64,000 bases of DNA from NCBI GenBank assembly GCA_964372465.1, contig CAYJRA010000001.1, forward strand, positions 1 through 64,000, given 5' to 3'. Shown piece after piece: positions 22,187 to 31,338 of the stretch. The notes under the pieces are model-generated. The model saw only the letters and a list, made by a program, of their open reading frames with translations. It was not told the origin of the DNA and searched no databases. Within the stretch, counting starts at the first letter, position 1, and each line of letters starts with the position of its first letter. Position numbers and translations under genes: made by a program. This stretch comes from JAGVVZ01 sp964372465. Lineage in GTDB: Archaea; Aenigmatarchaeota; Aenigmatarchaeia; CG10238-14.

Positions 22187-23362
22187 ATGAAACAAAAAGG
22201 CGAAACCAAAATAGACGAGTTCATTTGGATAGTAGGCACAGGTATGGTTATTATAGCGGTGCTTTTGTTCACACTGCCATCAGAAAAACAAGTGTCAAGT
22301 GATAATACTACCCAGAATATAACCGAAATTAGAGGGGAATTTAGGGTTGGCGCTGTCAGCAAAGATATCCCCAGAAGTATAAGAATCGGTGATTTTTCCG
22401 TTAGTTTCACCCTGGGATCTAATACCGTGAGAGAAGAAAGAGATATTGAGGTTAAAAAAAGTTTATTCGAAACAAAAGACTCCAAAATTAGCGGAAGAAT
22501 TGATGAAGATTTGAATTTAGTGACAGGCGGCTTTCTTGTCATCGATGTTCTTGATTACAGCAAAGTTGGAAATTTGATCGTTAAAATAAATGACAAAGAG
22601 GTATACAATCAAGAAACAAACCCCGGAGAAGTTAACATACCGTTAGAAAAATCTGACCTAAAAAGTTATAACGTGATAGAATTGTCCAGTTCTGGTCCTG
22701 GATGGAAATTCTGGTCTTCAAGTATTTATACAATAGATAAAGTTAAATTTGGAATTAATTTATACGGAAGATCTGAAAAAACCTACCAATTCCAATTAGA
22801 TGAATCGGAATTAAAAACATTTAGCAGCGGTAGTGTTGCCTTTGATGTAGCTGACAAAGAAGGTGACGGAAATTTAATAATAAAATTAAATGAAAAACTT
22901 GTTTTCAAAGGTGACCCTTCCAGAACCTTTAGAAAGTCCTTTGACATATTTGATGTTGGTTTATCAAAAGGAAATAATGAAATATCATTTTCAACAGAAA
23001 CGGGCACTGTATATGAACTGGATGATGCTCAAATTATAATTTCACACCAAGAAACATCTAGGAAAAAAAGATCGTTTAGTTTTATTATAACAGAATCTGA
23101 CCTAACCAAATTAAAGGGTAATAAAAGGGGTGTTATTGAATTTTTCGTGGTTGATTCTAACTTTCTTGGCTCATTAAAATTAAGTACAACAGATGCTGAC
23201 GGAAACGAACACCCTGTTGGGGTATTGAGTTCGTTCAAAGAAGGCGAAGTGGTGAGAATGAATTACGATGACAGCGATGTGTCTGTAGGGACGAATACTA
23301 TAAACTTTGAATCACTTGATGACGGCAGCTTCACTCTCAGCAATTTAGAAGTTAAAAAATGA
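22187..23362 (+). CDS. Membrane-anchored extracellular protein with three beta-repeats
   Basis: A 391-residue protein with one N-terminal transmembrane helix (FIWIVGTGMVIIAVLLFTL, about 12-30) and an extracellular beta-rich region. Three related blocks of about 90-100 residues can be seen, each with a strand pair like GFLVIDVLDYSKVGNLIVKI, SVAFDVADKEGDGNLIIKLN and GVIEFFVVDSNFLGSLKLST, and a later NxIxFxS/N strand. The pattern resembles carbohydrate-binding or galactose-binding-like beta-sandwiches. Neighbouring DUF63 and lipoprotein genes also encode envelope proteins. Family not named. Confidence 0.65.
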   Translation: MKQKGETKIDEFIWIVGTGMVIIAVLLFTLPSEKQVSSDNTTQNITEIRGEFRVGAVSKDIPRSIRIGDFSVSFTLGSNTVREERDIEVKKSLFETKDSKISGRIDEDLNLVTGGFLVIDVLDYSKVGNLIVKINDKEVYNQETNPGEVNIPLEKSDLKSYNVIELSSSGPGWKFWSSSIYTIDKVKFGINLYGRSEKTYQFQLDESELKTFSSGSVAFDVADKEGDGNLIIKLNEKLVFKGDPSRTFRKSFDIFDVGLSKGNNEISFSTETGTVYELDDAQIIISHQETSRKKRSFSFIITESDLTKLKGNKRGVIEFFVVDSNFLGSLKLSTTDADGNEHPVGVLSSFKEGEVVRMNYDDSDVSVGTNTINFESLDDGSFTLSNLEVKK

Positions 23363-24142
23363 TCAAGTACCAAGCCAAATTAAATTAATGAAATCTCTTA
23401 ATCCTGGGACGAAACCCAAAAGCCCTATTGCAAACTTTATAAAATTCTTAAATTCTTTCTCTTCTTTACTTCTGTCAATTAAATACAAAACTGCTGACAC
23501 AACAGCTAATTTTAAAATTACAAAAGAAATACCCGTCCCTGTTAGGTTTATTATGTATCTTGGCAAGACATGCAACTCGTAATAATTAAAATAGTCTATT
23601 GAAACAAACGTCACAATGGAATCAAAACCGTGAACACCTAAAAGAATCTTGTTTTCTTTTGACCATTTTATAAGAAATAATAAAAATAGAATAGGCAAAT
23701 ACCATAAAAACACGTAGAAAATTCCCTTCAAGTTATTTAATCTAATTACTGTCATTGTGGGCAGAAGAAGAATAATACCCAATATCAACATTGTCTTATA
23801 ATAAGGGAGTCTTGCCTTTTTTTGTATCAAAATCGAAATTGCTAAAGCGGAAATTATTATAGAAAAAAATAACAACCATATGCCCGGGGACATAAATAAA
23901 AATCCTTTTAATATGCCGGCATCTTCAAAAACACGCAAGTTGACTCCTAGCAGAACAAAAGGCAATATTGCAAAAATGAATTCTCTATTAATTCTTATTT
24001 TAAATTTTTCAAGAAGTTTAAATGTTATATACGAGAATCCAACAAACAACAAGGCGTATGTTATAGTATTAACAACGTTGTATCCTTCTCTAGTAACCAA
24101 TGAATCAATATAATATCTGTATAGAAAATCAGTAATGTTCAT
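23363..24142 (-). CDS. DUF63-family multi-pass membrane protein
   Basis: A 259-residue protein with seven or more hydrophobic helices. The family signature of archaeal DUF63 is visible in GVNLRVFEDAG and GVHGFDSIVTFVSIDYFNYY followed by ELHVLPRYIINLTGTGISFV. Function is unknown; members are found across archaea, often near lipid or phosphatase genes. It converges head to tail with the beta-repeat protein, with no gap between stop codons. The start has an AT-rich promoter in the 188 bases before the lipoprotein gene, which hold no other feature I can support except TATA boxes. Confidence 0.8.
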   Translation of the reverse strand: MNITDFLYRYYIDSLVTREGYNVVNTITYALLFVGFSYITFKLLEKFKIRINREFIFAILPFVLLGVNLRVFEDAGILKGFLFMSPGIWLLFFSIIISALAISILIQKKARLPYYKTMLILGIILLLPTMTVIRLNNLKGIFYVFLWYLPILFLLFLIKWSKENKILLGVHGFDSIVTFVSIDYFNYYELHVLPRYIINLTGTGISFVILKLAVVSAVLYLIDRSKEEKEFKNFIKFAIGLLGFVPGLRDFINLIWLGT

Positions 24143-24298
24143 GAAAAAATATTATTCTTGAATATTAAATATATAAGTGCGGCTTTCGATACTACATATA
24201 ACAATGTCGAGTCTATAATCTTGGGCTGTGTCTATTTCTATTTATTATTTAACTACTGGTATTTCTAAAAAAATAATTTAATTGAAAATAAAGATAAA

Positions 24299-24312
24299 TT
24301 TAATAATATATT
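24299..24312 (+). promoter_or_regulatory. TATA element for the lipoprotein gene
   Basis: TTTAATAATATATT is centred about 26 bases before ATG 24331, consistent with a leaderless transcript. Confidence 0.45.
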
Positions 24313-24330
24313 ACCCCAGAATAATTTAAT

Positions 24331-25260
24331 ATGAGCAAATCAAAACCATTGCTGTTATTAGCCTTCATTGTTTCAATAGCTGGGTGCACTAGCTCAGGTG
24401 GTGGGGGTGGTGCAGGAGGAGGGGGCGTTTGTTCTGAATACCCCGGAGCATCAAATGCGATGCATGTGATTCAATTCAAACCAGATTCTTCAATATTTCA
24501 AAGTAGAGATGAAATATCTGTAATACTCGGAATTAAAAACAGTGGTGGTTTACCCGCAAAAAATATAGAATATGAATTGATTGGTCTGAATCCTGCCGAA
24601 TGGATTATATCCCCAGGAGAGAAAATTGGCGGTCCTCCTTTATTGCAACAACCTGATCCTGCAAGCAAGACAGGTGGTGACGAGGATACAGCCGAATGGA
24701 TTATTAAGCATTCTGTTTCAAGAGGGGTTGCTCTTCCATATAAAATAGAAGGTAGAGCCACATTTGACTATGAAACAGCATCCGAAACAAATATTCAAGT
24801 GGCAACCAGAGAGTATGTGAAAAGACTACCAGAAAACCAAAGAAGTGGTTTTGAAAGTGGACTGGGAGTATCAACTTCCATAGTTAGTGATGGTCCATTA
24901 AAAGTTTCTGTTCAAGGCACTGGAAAGGTCATTAATCCAGGTAACAGTTTACCAATCAGCGTAACTATAATAATAAAGAACGAAGGCGGTGGATCAATAT
25001 TTAATAGAGCTAATGGGAGACCAAATGAAATACAATCAGTTACAATATTAAGTGGCACTACACCCATACAATGTGGCCCTGGAGTAATAAGTGGTGTGAC
25101 ATCCAGATTAGATAGCTCGGGTTCAAAAACATATAACTGTAAATTACCTGTATCGGCTTCAAGCAACATCGATTGGTCAAATGTTCCATTGACTGTTAGA
25201 CTAGGATATTCCTATTATGTAAACAAATGCATAAGTGTTACAGTAAACCCACCCATATAA
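24331..25260 (+). CDS. Lipoprotein-like cell-surface protein
   Basis: A 309-residue protein with a signal peptide (KPLLLLAFIVSIAGC) ending at a lipobox-like SIAGC, so Cys19 may carry a lipid. A Gly/Ser-rich linker (SSGGGGGAGGGG) follows, then two CARDB/immunoglobulin-like beta domains (ISVILGIKNSGGLPAKNIEY and LPISVTIIIKNEGGGSIFN). Four further Cys (VCSEY, QCGPG, NCKLP, KCISV) probably form disulfides outside the cell. It is a candidate glycoprotein for the N-glycosylation system encoded further along. Ligand unknown. Confidence 0.7.
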   Translation: MSKSKPLLLLAFIVSIAGCTSSGGGGGAGGGGVCSEYPGASNAMHVIQFKPDSSIFQSRDEISVILGIKNSGGLPAKNIEYELIGLNPAEWIISPGEKIGGPPLLQQPDPASKTGGDEDTAEWIIKHSVSRGVALPYKIEGRATFDYETASETNIQVATREYVKRLPENQRSGFESGLGVSTSIVSDGPLKVSVQGTGKVINPGNSLPISVTIIIKNEGGGSIFNRANGRPNEIQSVTILSGTTPIQCGPGVISGVTSRLDSSGSKTYNCKLPVSASSNIDWSNVPLTVRLGYSYYVNKCISVTVNPPI

Positions 25261-25262
25261 AA

Positions 25263-25334
25263 TGGGCTCGAGGAGAATCGAACTCCTTTTTTTGCCGTGT
25301 GAGGGCAATGTCCTAACCGTTAGACTACAAACCC
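25263..25334 (-). tRNA. tRNA-Val(CAC), no intron
   Basis: On the minus strand the acceptor GGGTTTG (25334-25328) pairs with CGAGCCC with two G-U pairs and A73. The D-arm starts TAGTCT, the anticodon stem TTGCC/GGCAA encloses loop CTCACAC with anticodon CAC, and the T-arm is AGGAG/TTCGATT/CTCCT. This is the only tRNA in the window with an uninterrupted gene. It lies between the lipoprotein gene and EndoQ on the minus strand. Confidence 0.93.
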
Positions 25335-25335
25335 A

Positions 25336-26616
25336 TTAAAAATCAGTTAATGACTTTTGTTCGTGAAACTTTGCTTTATTTTGTCTTTCTTCTATTCCAA
25401 CAAATTCTTTCTCATCGAATATCGGTATTCCATACTCACCATCATATCCCGCCACATAATTTATTTTTCCATCTCTTACTTTTATTATTGCATCAGCAAT
25501 TTTCTCATTAGTAATTTTAACCAGTTCTTCTTTAGAGATATTTAATAAAACATTCAGTTCATTTTCGAATTTTGCAATCAATTTATCATGTTCAGCTAAA
25601 ACTTTTTTATTGTAAAGTTGGCCTACTCCTGTAGCATACGAAATTATTTCGTATAAAGGAAGTAATGTTTTAAAAGGTATGGCATTTTTGGGTATAAAAC
25701 CCTCAGGCCTGTCTATCAGTTGTTCAACTCTTTGTGCGACACCTATTGTAAGTTTTCTTTTGCATTTTTGGCAAATGTTATTTAGTTTTACTGCTTCTTT
25801 TGGCTCTAAACTAATTCCACAATCTTTATGCCCAGTAAAATGATATTTACCATAAAACGGTGACGTTTCTATAGTAAATAAAAACTTTTTTTTATCTTTG
25901 TTTTTTATTGCGTTGTGAATTTCCCAATAAGTTATTTTTTCTATATCAAAAACGTTGGCTTCTCTCCCTAATCTCCATGGGTTTGGACTATGTGAATCCG
26001 AAGAACTTAATAAAGTAAATTTATCTAGAGCACTAATCCGCCAATTCATTGCTGGGTCGCTGCTCATACCAGTCTCAGATGCAAAAATATTTTTAATCTG
26101 ATCTTGATAACATTCCTCAAGTGAATTAAATCCAGAATATTCACCCAAAGCTCCAAACCAGCTTGTCCACATATGAGATGGATAAATAAAAATGTCTTTA
26201 CTTATATTCATGCATATTTCTACAAACTCGGAGGAAGACATTTTCAATATAGGTCTGCCGTCAAACTTTAGATTTCCAAATTTTGATATTGCCTCATTCA
26301 TTTGTTTTGCAATTTCTAAAGATGGTAGATGATATACATGATGAATTTTTCTATTTTTGTTATTGAAATTATAGATTGTAGAAACCTCGCCTGTTAACAT
26401 AAATAACATATCATCAAATTTAAAAAGTCCAGAATCAGGAATTTCCTGAAGTTCATTTTCCAATGTTTGCAGCCAAATAGGATGTGAAATATCTCCTGTG
26501 CCCAATAAATTCAATCCTTTTAATTTTGCTCCTTTGCTTAGATGTTCTGTGTCCATATTTTTACTTGTAGCACGTGAAAACTTTGAATGCAACTGAAAAT
26601 CTGCTATTATTCTCAT
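25336..26616 (-). CDS. Endonuclease Q (deaminated-base DNA repair)
   Basis: A 426-residue PHP-domain nuclease. N-terminal metal ligands are in ADFQLHSKFSRATSKNM; further parts are GTGDISHPIW, MLTGEVSTIYN, IYPSHMWTSWFGALGEYSGF and SSDSHSP. A zinc-finger-like region holds HKDCG...CQKCKRK, then VAQRVEQLIDRPEGF, diagnostic of this family. EndoQ nicks DNA 5' of uracil, hypoxanthine or xanthine. The same strand carries HAD, RadA, RPA and histone genes, so it fits a DNA-maintenance run. Length equals known members. Confidence 0.9.
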   Translation of the reverse strand: MRIIADFQLHSKFSRATSKNMDTEHLSKGAKLKGLNLLGTGDISHPIWLQTLENELQEIPDSGLFKFDDMLFMLTGEVSTIYNFNNKNRKIHHVYHLPSLEIAKQMNEAISKFGNLKFDGRPILKMSSSEFVEICMNISKDIFIYPSHMWTSWFGALGEYSGFNSLEECYQDQIKNIFASETGMSSDPAMNWRISALDKFTLLSSSDSHSPNPWRLGREANVFDIEKITYWEIHNAIKNKDKKKFLFTIETSPFYGKYHFTGHKDCGISLEPKEAVKLNNICQKCKRKLTIGVAQRVEQLIDRPEGFIPKNAIPFKTLLPLYEIISYATGVGQLYNKKVLAEHDKLIAKFENELNVLLNISKEELVKITNEKIADAIIKVRDGKINYVAGYDGEYGIPIFDEKEFVGIEERQNKAKFHEQKSLTDF

Positions 26617-26620
26617 AAAA

Positions 26621-27244
26621 TCACAACTCTAATTCATCCAATGAACTTATTACTGTGTGATTTATCTCTTTTTGATATCTGCCATTTCTATCAATCAAAA
26701 TAGTCTTGAATCCAATTTTTTCGGCAGGAATTATATCGTTAGAATAGCTATCTCCTATTAAACATATTTCACTCGGTTTAACATTAGTTTCTTCCAAAAC
26801 CAGTTTAAAAAAATCTAAATTTGGTTTTGCCAACCCAACGTTACATGATAAAATAATTTTATAAAAGAACTTTCTTATTCCCAAACTTTCTATGAATTTA
26901 TCCGAATACTCTGTACCTGTACTAGATAATAAAACAAGCTTGTATTTTTTAGATAATTTTTCCAAGTTAGACATGACGTCGTCAAACAATTTGTTTGTTT
27001 CCGTAGCTTTTTCCCATAATTTCAAAATCTCTGGAATATTTGTTTTTATATTTTTATATTTCATTGTTTTTTTTAAAAAAGATTTTTTATCCAGTTTGGT
27101 CGGAAACCACTCTTTATCGCAATACTTCCAATAAGAATTTACGTCATCAAAACCCAGCTTTTTAGTCAACTCTTCCATTATTTTTTTATCGTTTCCGGCA
27201 ACCAATGTTTCCCAAAAATCAAAAACCAGAATTTTGAAAGTCAT
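26621..27244 (-). CDS. HAD-superfamily hydrolase
   Basis: A 207-residue haloacid dehalogenase-like phosphatase. Motif I is KILVFDFWETLV (the first Asp is present; the second Asp position is W-E, which is atypical and may affect phosphatase activity). Motif II is LLSSTGTEYS, motif III has GLAKPNLDFFK and motif IV is CLIGDSYSNDIIPAEKIGFK. The substrate cannot be predicted. It lies four bases upstream of EndoQ, so they are probably co-transcribed. Confidence 0.8.
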   Translation of the reverse strand: MTFKILVFDFWETLVAGNDKKIMEELTKKLGFDDVNSYWKYCDKEWFPTKLDKKSFLKKTMKYKNIKTNIPEILKLWEKATETNKLFDDVMSNLEKLSKKYKLVLLSSTGTEYSDKFIESLGIRKFFYKIILSCNVGLAKPNLDFFKLVLEETNVKPSEICLIGDSYSNDIIPAEKIGFKTILIDRNGRYQKEINHTVISSLDELEL

Positions 27245-27268
27245 AAAATAATTATTATAGTAAAAGAA

Positions 27269-28216
27269 TTAAATGTCTCTTATTCCATCTTGTGTCACTT
27301 TAAACACGCACTCCCCTATTGGAAGATCCGGTGCATCCATCATTTTTGCTATTTTTTTGTCTCCACTTGATTTTCTTAAATACATCCTATAAGTAGCTTG
27401 ATGAGCTAACACATGACCACCTACCGGTGTAGTTGGATCTCCAAATAAGATAGCCGGATTGGCCAAAACTTGATTCGTTACATATACAGCAAGATTATAT
27501 GTATCCGCTAATTTTTGTAGTGTATGAAGATGCCTATTTAATTTCTGCTGTCTTGGCGCCAATTCGCCTCTACCGGTATAGTCCGATCTGAAATGAGATG
27601 TCAAAGAATCGACAACTATTAATTTTATGTTGTTGGCCTCTATCATCTCGCCTGCTTTTTCCACCAAAAACACCTGATGATCGCTAGTGTATGCCCTGGC
27701 AACAAATATATTCTTCAAGACTTTCTCTGGATCCAAACCCGCTGCTTGAGCTATTTGCATGACTCTTTGTGGTCTGAATGTGTTTTCACTATCTATCCAT
27801 AGACAATTACCGTTCAATCCTCCTTTTTCAATAGGTAGTTGTATATTAACGGATAACTGAAATCCAAGCTGGGTTTTCCCTGAACCGAACTGAGCAAATG
27901 CCTCAGTAATTGCTTGTGTTTGAATTCCGCCACCAAGCAATTCATCTAATGTCTTACTGTTGGTGGTTATTTTACTGGTCTTCTGCTGTTGCTTCCATAC
28001 TTTATCAGCAGAAACAAAACCCATTTCTAGCAAATCTCTAGCACTTACGATTATTTTGGTAGCGGTTGCTTGGCTTATCTCCAATATAGATGCCAATTCT
28101 CCCGGAGACGAGACAGCAATAGCCATAGGATCGTTAATACCCACTTCCGTCAATTTTTCAGCCATTTTAGGCCCTATACCAGATATGTCTTCCAACTTTA
28201 CCTTTTTTTCAGCCAT
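27269..28216 (-). CDS. radA: DNA repair and recombination protein RadA
   Basis: A 315-residue archaeal RecA/Rad51-type recombinase. It has the N-terminal helix-hairpin-helix domain (DISGIGPKMAEKLTEVGIND), Walker A FGSGKTQ in AFAQFGSGKTQLGFQL, Walker B LIVVDSL and the DNA-binding loops (SDYTGRGELAPRQQ; GDPTTPVGGHVLAHQATYRM). The Walker A reads AQFGSGKT rather than GEFGSGKT. Its ATG shares one base with the RPA stop codon, so the two single-strand-DNA proteins are translationally coupled. Confidence 0.97.
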   Translation of the reverse strand: MAEKKVKLEDISGIGPKMAEKLTEVGINDPMAIAVSSPGELASILEISQATATKIIVSARDLLEMGFVSADKVWKQQQKTSKITTNSKTLDELLGGGIQTQAITEAFAQFGSGKTQLGFQLSVNIQLPIEKGGLNGNCLWIDSENTFRPQRVMQIAQAAGLDPEKVLKNIFVARAYTSDHQVFLVEKAGEMIEANNIKLIVVDSLTSHFRSDYTGRGELAPRQQKLNRHLHTLQKLADTYNLAVYVTNQVLANPAILFGDPTTPVGGHVLAHQATYRMYLRKSSGDKKIAKMMDAPDLPIGECVFKVTQDGIRDI

Positions 28217-29223
28217 TATAACCATCTTAAATTTTCAATTTTATCTATAAGTCTTTTACTTTCTTCTTCAATATCGACCGTTTCTACGTCATTAACCACA
28301 ATTTCCAAAGTTTCAAAGATCTTATTCTTCTTAATTCTACCTCTAAAAATAAACTCTTCACCCAATACATTATTCTTTATCATTTCTGTTATTTCGTTTT
28401 GTGGTAGATTTATTAGTGATAATGGATCTAGATTGGAGATTGATTTTGCAATATCTCTGAAGAATACACCCCTTATTGTGGAAGTGCCATCGTCTATAAT
28501 ACCGCTGATTATAATATTTGGTTCAGCATCTATCTTCCCATGCTCTCTACAGAAATGTCCCTCCTCCTTCTCCTCGACCTTAGTTTTACATTTGGGGCAT
28601 GTTAAAAACAGAGGGTTTATGTTGAAAATATCGACTATTGTACCTCTTATTTCATATAAGCCTTCTTTCACACCTTTTAGTAGTGTCCTTTTTACTATTC
28701 TCTTGCTTGATTCCGTTGGAATGGTTTGATCATCCTCTATTTTTTCTATAGAAGAAGATTTCAATAGAACCAACTCGACGCCGCCGTATATATTATCTCT
28801 TGAAGTTGCGTTTTTTATTTGTATTACATCCCCTGTTTTTATAGTATTATTTATAATGTCTACCTGTTTATCCCAGATTGGGACTCTGGTTTCTCCACTA
28901 CCGTCAGAAATTATCAAATTTGATACTCTCCCAATATTGCCATCTTTTTTGTTGAATTCCTTTATTGGCGTTATATCTAAAATCCTTCCTTTTAGGTTGA
29001 TATTTCTCATGCCACTGACCATGTCTTTAATTTTCACGTCTCTTTTTTCGACAGTTTTCAATAAATCTACTCCCAAATCTCTAGCTACTAAATGTGCAGC
29101 GCCTTCTGAAGAAACCAAGCCGGAGAATTCATCTTGTTTTTCTTTGATTTTATCCATTAATTCATCTCTAGATATAGACGCCTTTTTCTCTAACTCGGAT
29201 AATATTTCTTCTAGATTTAACAC
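28216..29223 (-). CDS. Replication protein A (single-strand DNA binding)
   Basis: A 335-residue RPA with three OB-fold regions: MVSGMRNINLKGRILDITPI (fold 1), GLYEIRGTIVDIFNIN (fold 2) with a zinc finger CPKCKTKVEE...FCREHG, and a C-terminal fold EFIFRGRIKKNKIF. The N-terminal helical part (LEEILSELEKKASISRDELM) is common in archaeal RPA41-like proteins. It coats single-stranded DNA in replication and recombination, in line with RadA directly downstream. Confidence 0.92.
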   Translation of the reverse strand: MLNLEEILSELEKKASISRDELMDKIKEKQDEFSGLVSSEGAAHLVARDLGVDLLKTVEKRDVKIKDMVSGMRNINLKGRILDITPIKEFNKKDGNIGRVSNLIISDGSGETRVPIWDKQVDIINNTIKTGDVIQIKNATSRDNIYGGVELVLLKSSSIEKIEDDQTIPTESSKRIVKRTLLKGVKEGLYEIRGTIVDIFNINPLFLTCPKCKTKVEEKEEGHFCREHGKIDAEPNIIISGIIDDGTSTIRGVFFRDIAKSISNLDPLSLINLPQNEITEMIKNNVLGEEFIFRGRIKKNKIFETLEIVVNDVETVDIEEESKRLIDKIENLRWL

Positions 29224-29272
29224 AAAACCACTGATAGAATTATGAAATTAAAGTTGAAATATTAGAAAGGAG

Positions 29273-29497
29273 CTAAGATGTAATTTTCCTTCTAGCCATT
29301 TTCACATCCTCATCAATAATGGTCTTTCTTCCTGCATGTTTAGCCAAGGCAAAGGCTTCAGCAGACAATCTACTGACATAATCTGTTAATCTATTAGAAA
29401 ACTCTTTTACTGCTCCTTTCGACACTCTTTTGGCTCCTGCTTTTCTTAATAGCCTTTCTAGAGGAGCTAAAGGTAAATTTTTCTTGTCTTTGACCAT
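29273..29497 (-). CDS. Archaeal histone
   Basis: A 74-residue histone-fold protein: LPLAPLERLLRKAGAKRVSK (first helix and loop), AVKEFSNRLTDYVSRLSAEA (long median helix) and HAGRKTIIDEDVKMARRK. It wraps DNA as dimers and higher oligomers. There is a short N-terminal tail (MVKDKKN). Its ATG has GTGAT upstream. It is divergent from the glycan island and may mark the boundary of that island. Confidence 0.96.
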   Translation of the reverse strand: MVKDKKNLPLAPLERLLRKAGAKRVSKGAVKEFSNRLTDYVSRLSAEAFALAKHAGRKTIIDEDVKMARRKITS

Positions 29498-29521
29498 TTT
29501 ATCACTTATTTAATAATTTTA

Positions 29522-29532
29522 ACACGGCGTGT
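29522..29532. promoter_or_regulatory. Short palindrome in the histone/glycan divergent promoter
   Basis: ACACGGCGTGT is a perfect palindrome around one base, flanked by TTTTAA and TTAAAA. It sits about 30 bases upstream of the histone start, near the expected promoter. Function as an operator is inference. Confidence 0.3.
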
Positions 29533-29614
29533 ACTTAAAATTTTCTTTGTTCCATAGTACATGATTTTATATTCAATAGAAGGTGTTATATTTGTTTCTA
29601 CCAAAAAAAGTATA

Positions 29615-30694
29615 ATGAAAATAGCCTTATTTTTTGATATATTTGCCGAAAGAGGCGGTTCTGAAAGAGTCGCTATAGATATAGCTAAAGAACTGAATGC
29701 AGATATATATACAACACATGTAGATTGGAAAAATTCTGATGAAGATCTAAAGAAATTGAAAATAAAGGAAACTGGCTTGCTTTTCAAAAATTCTAAATTA
29801 TTAACTTGCAGCGAAATCGCATTCAGGTTTTCGATGTTAAAAGTGAAAGGTTATGATGTGTGTTTATTTACAAGAATATATTCCATTGCTGGAGCCAAAA
29901 ATCATCATCCAAATATTTGGATATGCAACAGTCCGAATAGAACTATTTATGATCTACACGAAACAGTTTACAAGAGATTGAGTTTTTGGCAAAAACCCAT
30001 ATTCAAATTATGGTGTTTTATATACTCCTATTTCGATAAAATGTGGGTAAAAAACTTTGATAAGATTCTTTCAAATTCAAAAAATACTGAAAAAAGACTA
30101 AAAAGATATTATAATATTGAAACCAAGATTTTATATCATCCAGTAGACACAAAAAGATTTAAATACAAAACTTGTGGGGATTTTTATCTTACTATAAACA
30201 GGCTAACTAGAGAAAAAAGGGTTGATCTAGTAATTAAAGCCTTTAAAAAAATGCCAGATAAAATTTTATTGGTTGTGGGCGATGGACCAGAAAAGAATAA
30301 TTTAATCAATTTAGCGAAAGAACATAAAAATATTAAATTTCTTGGTAATGTTAGTCTAGATAAAAAAATAGAACTTTACTCCGAATGTATAGCTACGATT
30401 TACATGCCTATTGATGAAGATTACGGACTAATACCGTTGGAATCAATGGCTTCAGGAAAACCTTGTATAGCAGTAAATGAAGGTGGTTGTAAGGAAACTG
30501 TTATTCATGGTAAAACTGGGTTCTTAATAAAACCCCAAACTGAAGAAATAATAAAATATGTAAACCATTTAAAACCAGAAATAGCGAAAAAAATGAAAAA
30601 TGACTGCATGGAACAAGCCAAGAACTTCGATTTAGAATTATTTATCCTAAAATTAAAAAAGGAAGTTAATCATTTACTAAAAGTGAAGAAATGA
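29615..30694 (+). CDS. GT4 glycosyltransferase
   Basis: About 359 residues of GT-B fold: N-terminal KIALFFDIFAERGGSERVAI (acceptor domain) and donor domain LTINRLTREKRVDLVIKAF, VVGDGPEKN, with the ExxxxxxxE retaining motif in DYGLIPLESMASGKPCIAVN and EGGCKETVIHGKTGFL. ATG 29615 is chosen because a TATA element (GTTATATT) lies about 25 bases upstream and the earlier in-frame codons lack similarity. It opens the first plus-strand run of the glycan island and overlaps the next gene by four bases (ATGA). Confidence 0.88.
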   Translation: MKIALFFDIFAERGGSERVAIDIAKELNADIYTTHVDWKNSDEDLKKLKIKETGLLFKNSKLLTCSEIAFRFSMLKVKGYDVCLFTRIYSIAGAKNHHPNIWICNSPNRTIYDLHETVYKRLSFWQKPIFKLWCFIYSYFDKMWVKNFDKILSNSKNTEKRLKRYYNIETKILYHPVDTKRFKYKTCGDFYLTINRLTREKRVDLVIKAFKKMPDKILLVVGDGPEKNNLINLAKEHKNIKFLGNVSLDKKIELYSECIATIYMPIDEDYGLIPLESMASGKPCIAVNEGGCKETVIHGKTGFLIKPQTEEIIKYVNHLKPEIAKKMKNDCMEQAKNFDLELFILKLKKEVNHLLKVKK

Positions 30695-31338
30695 GATCAG
30701 AAGAAGAATTAAGAAGAGCCCCTTATGTGGAAAAAACATTCAGTATAGTTCAGAAAGAATTGATGGGTAAAGTTCTAGATTTGGGTTGTGCCGATGGCAT
30801 ATTTTCATATAAACATAAAAACGTCATAGGATTAGATATTCTAGAAGAGAGATATGTGGAATTTTATAAATTGTCTGATGGTAAATTTTTGATTCCGTTG
30901 ATAAGAGGCAACATGCATAAATTACCTTTTAGGAAATCGTCTTTTGATTGTGTTTTAATAAACCACACTTTAGAGCACACAAACAGGCCAAATGACGTTC
31001 TGAAGGAAGTAAATAGAATACTAAAACCGAAAGGAAAAATAATAATTGGTGTCCCAAATTCGTATTCTATTCAAGCATTAACAATGAGGAAGTTTTTTGG
31101 AACCGATTTTTATGCATATGTAAATGAACACAAAAGCAATTTCAGTTTCTTGTCATTAAAAAATATGTTGATTAAAAATGGGTTTGAAAAAATTAAAGAA
31201 TATAAAACAGCGTTTCACGTTCATATTATAGGTAAAATGTTTGAGTTGCCAGTATTAAGGAAAACTGTCCAGAATATGGCAAAAAAAAACAAAGAAATGT
31301 CACAAGATATTATTCTGGTCGGAATAAAAAATGAATAG
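30691..31338 (+). CDS. SAM-dependent methyltransferase of the glycan island
   Basis: A 215-residue class I methyltransferase: motif I KVLDLGCADGIFSYK, motif post-I VIGLDILEERY, motif IV FDCVLINHTLEHTNRPNDVL and EVNRILKPKGKIIIGVPN. It overlaps the GT4 gene upstream by four bases and the GT2 gene downstream by eight. Likely caps or decorates a sugar or lipid-linked glycan; acceptor unknown. Confidence 0.82.
   Translation: MRSEEELRRAPYVEKTFSIVQKELMGKVLDLGCADGIFSYKHKNVIGLDILEERYVEFYKLSDGKFLIPLIRGNMHKLPFRKSSFDCVLINHTLEHTNRPNDVLKEVNRILKPKGKIIIGVPNSYSIQALTMRKFFGTDFYAYVNEHKSNFSFLSLKNMLIKNGFEKIKEYKTAFHVHIIGKMFELPVLRKTVQNMAKKNKEMSQDIILVGIKNE

Noticed and set aside
28070..28729. 219-codon plus-strand frame over radA and RPA
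   Set aside because: Antisense to RPA and RadA, Ser/Phe/Ile-rich, no ribosome binding site.
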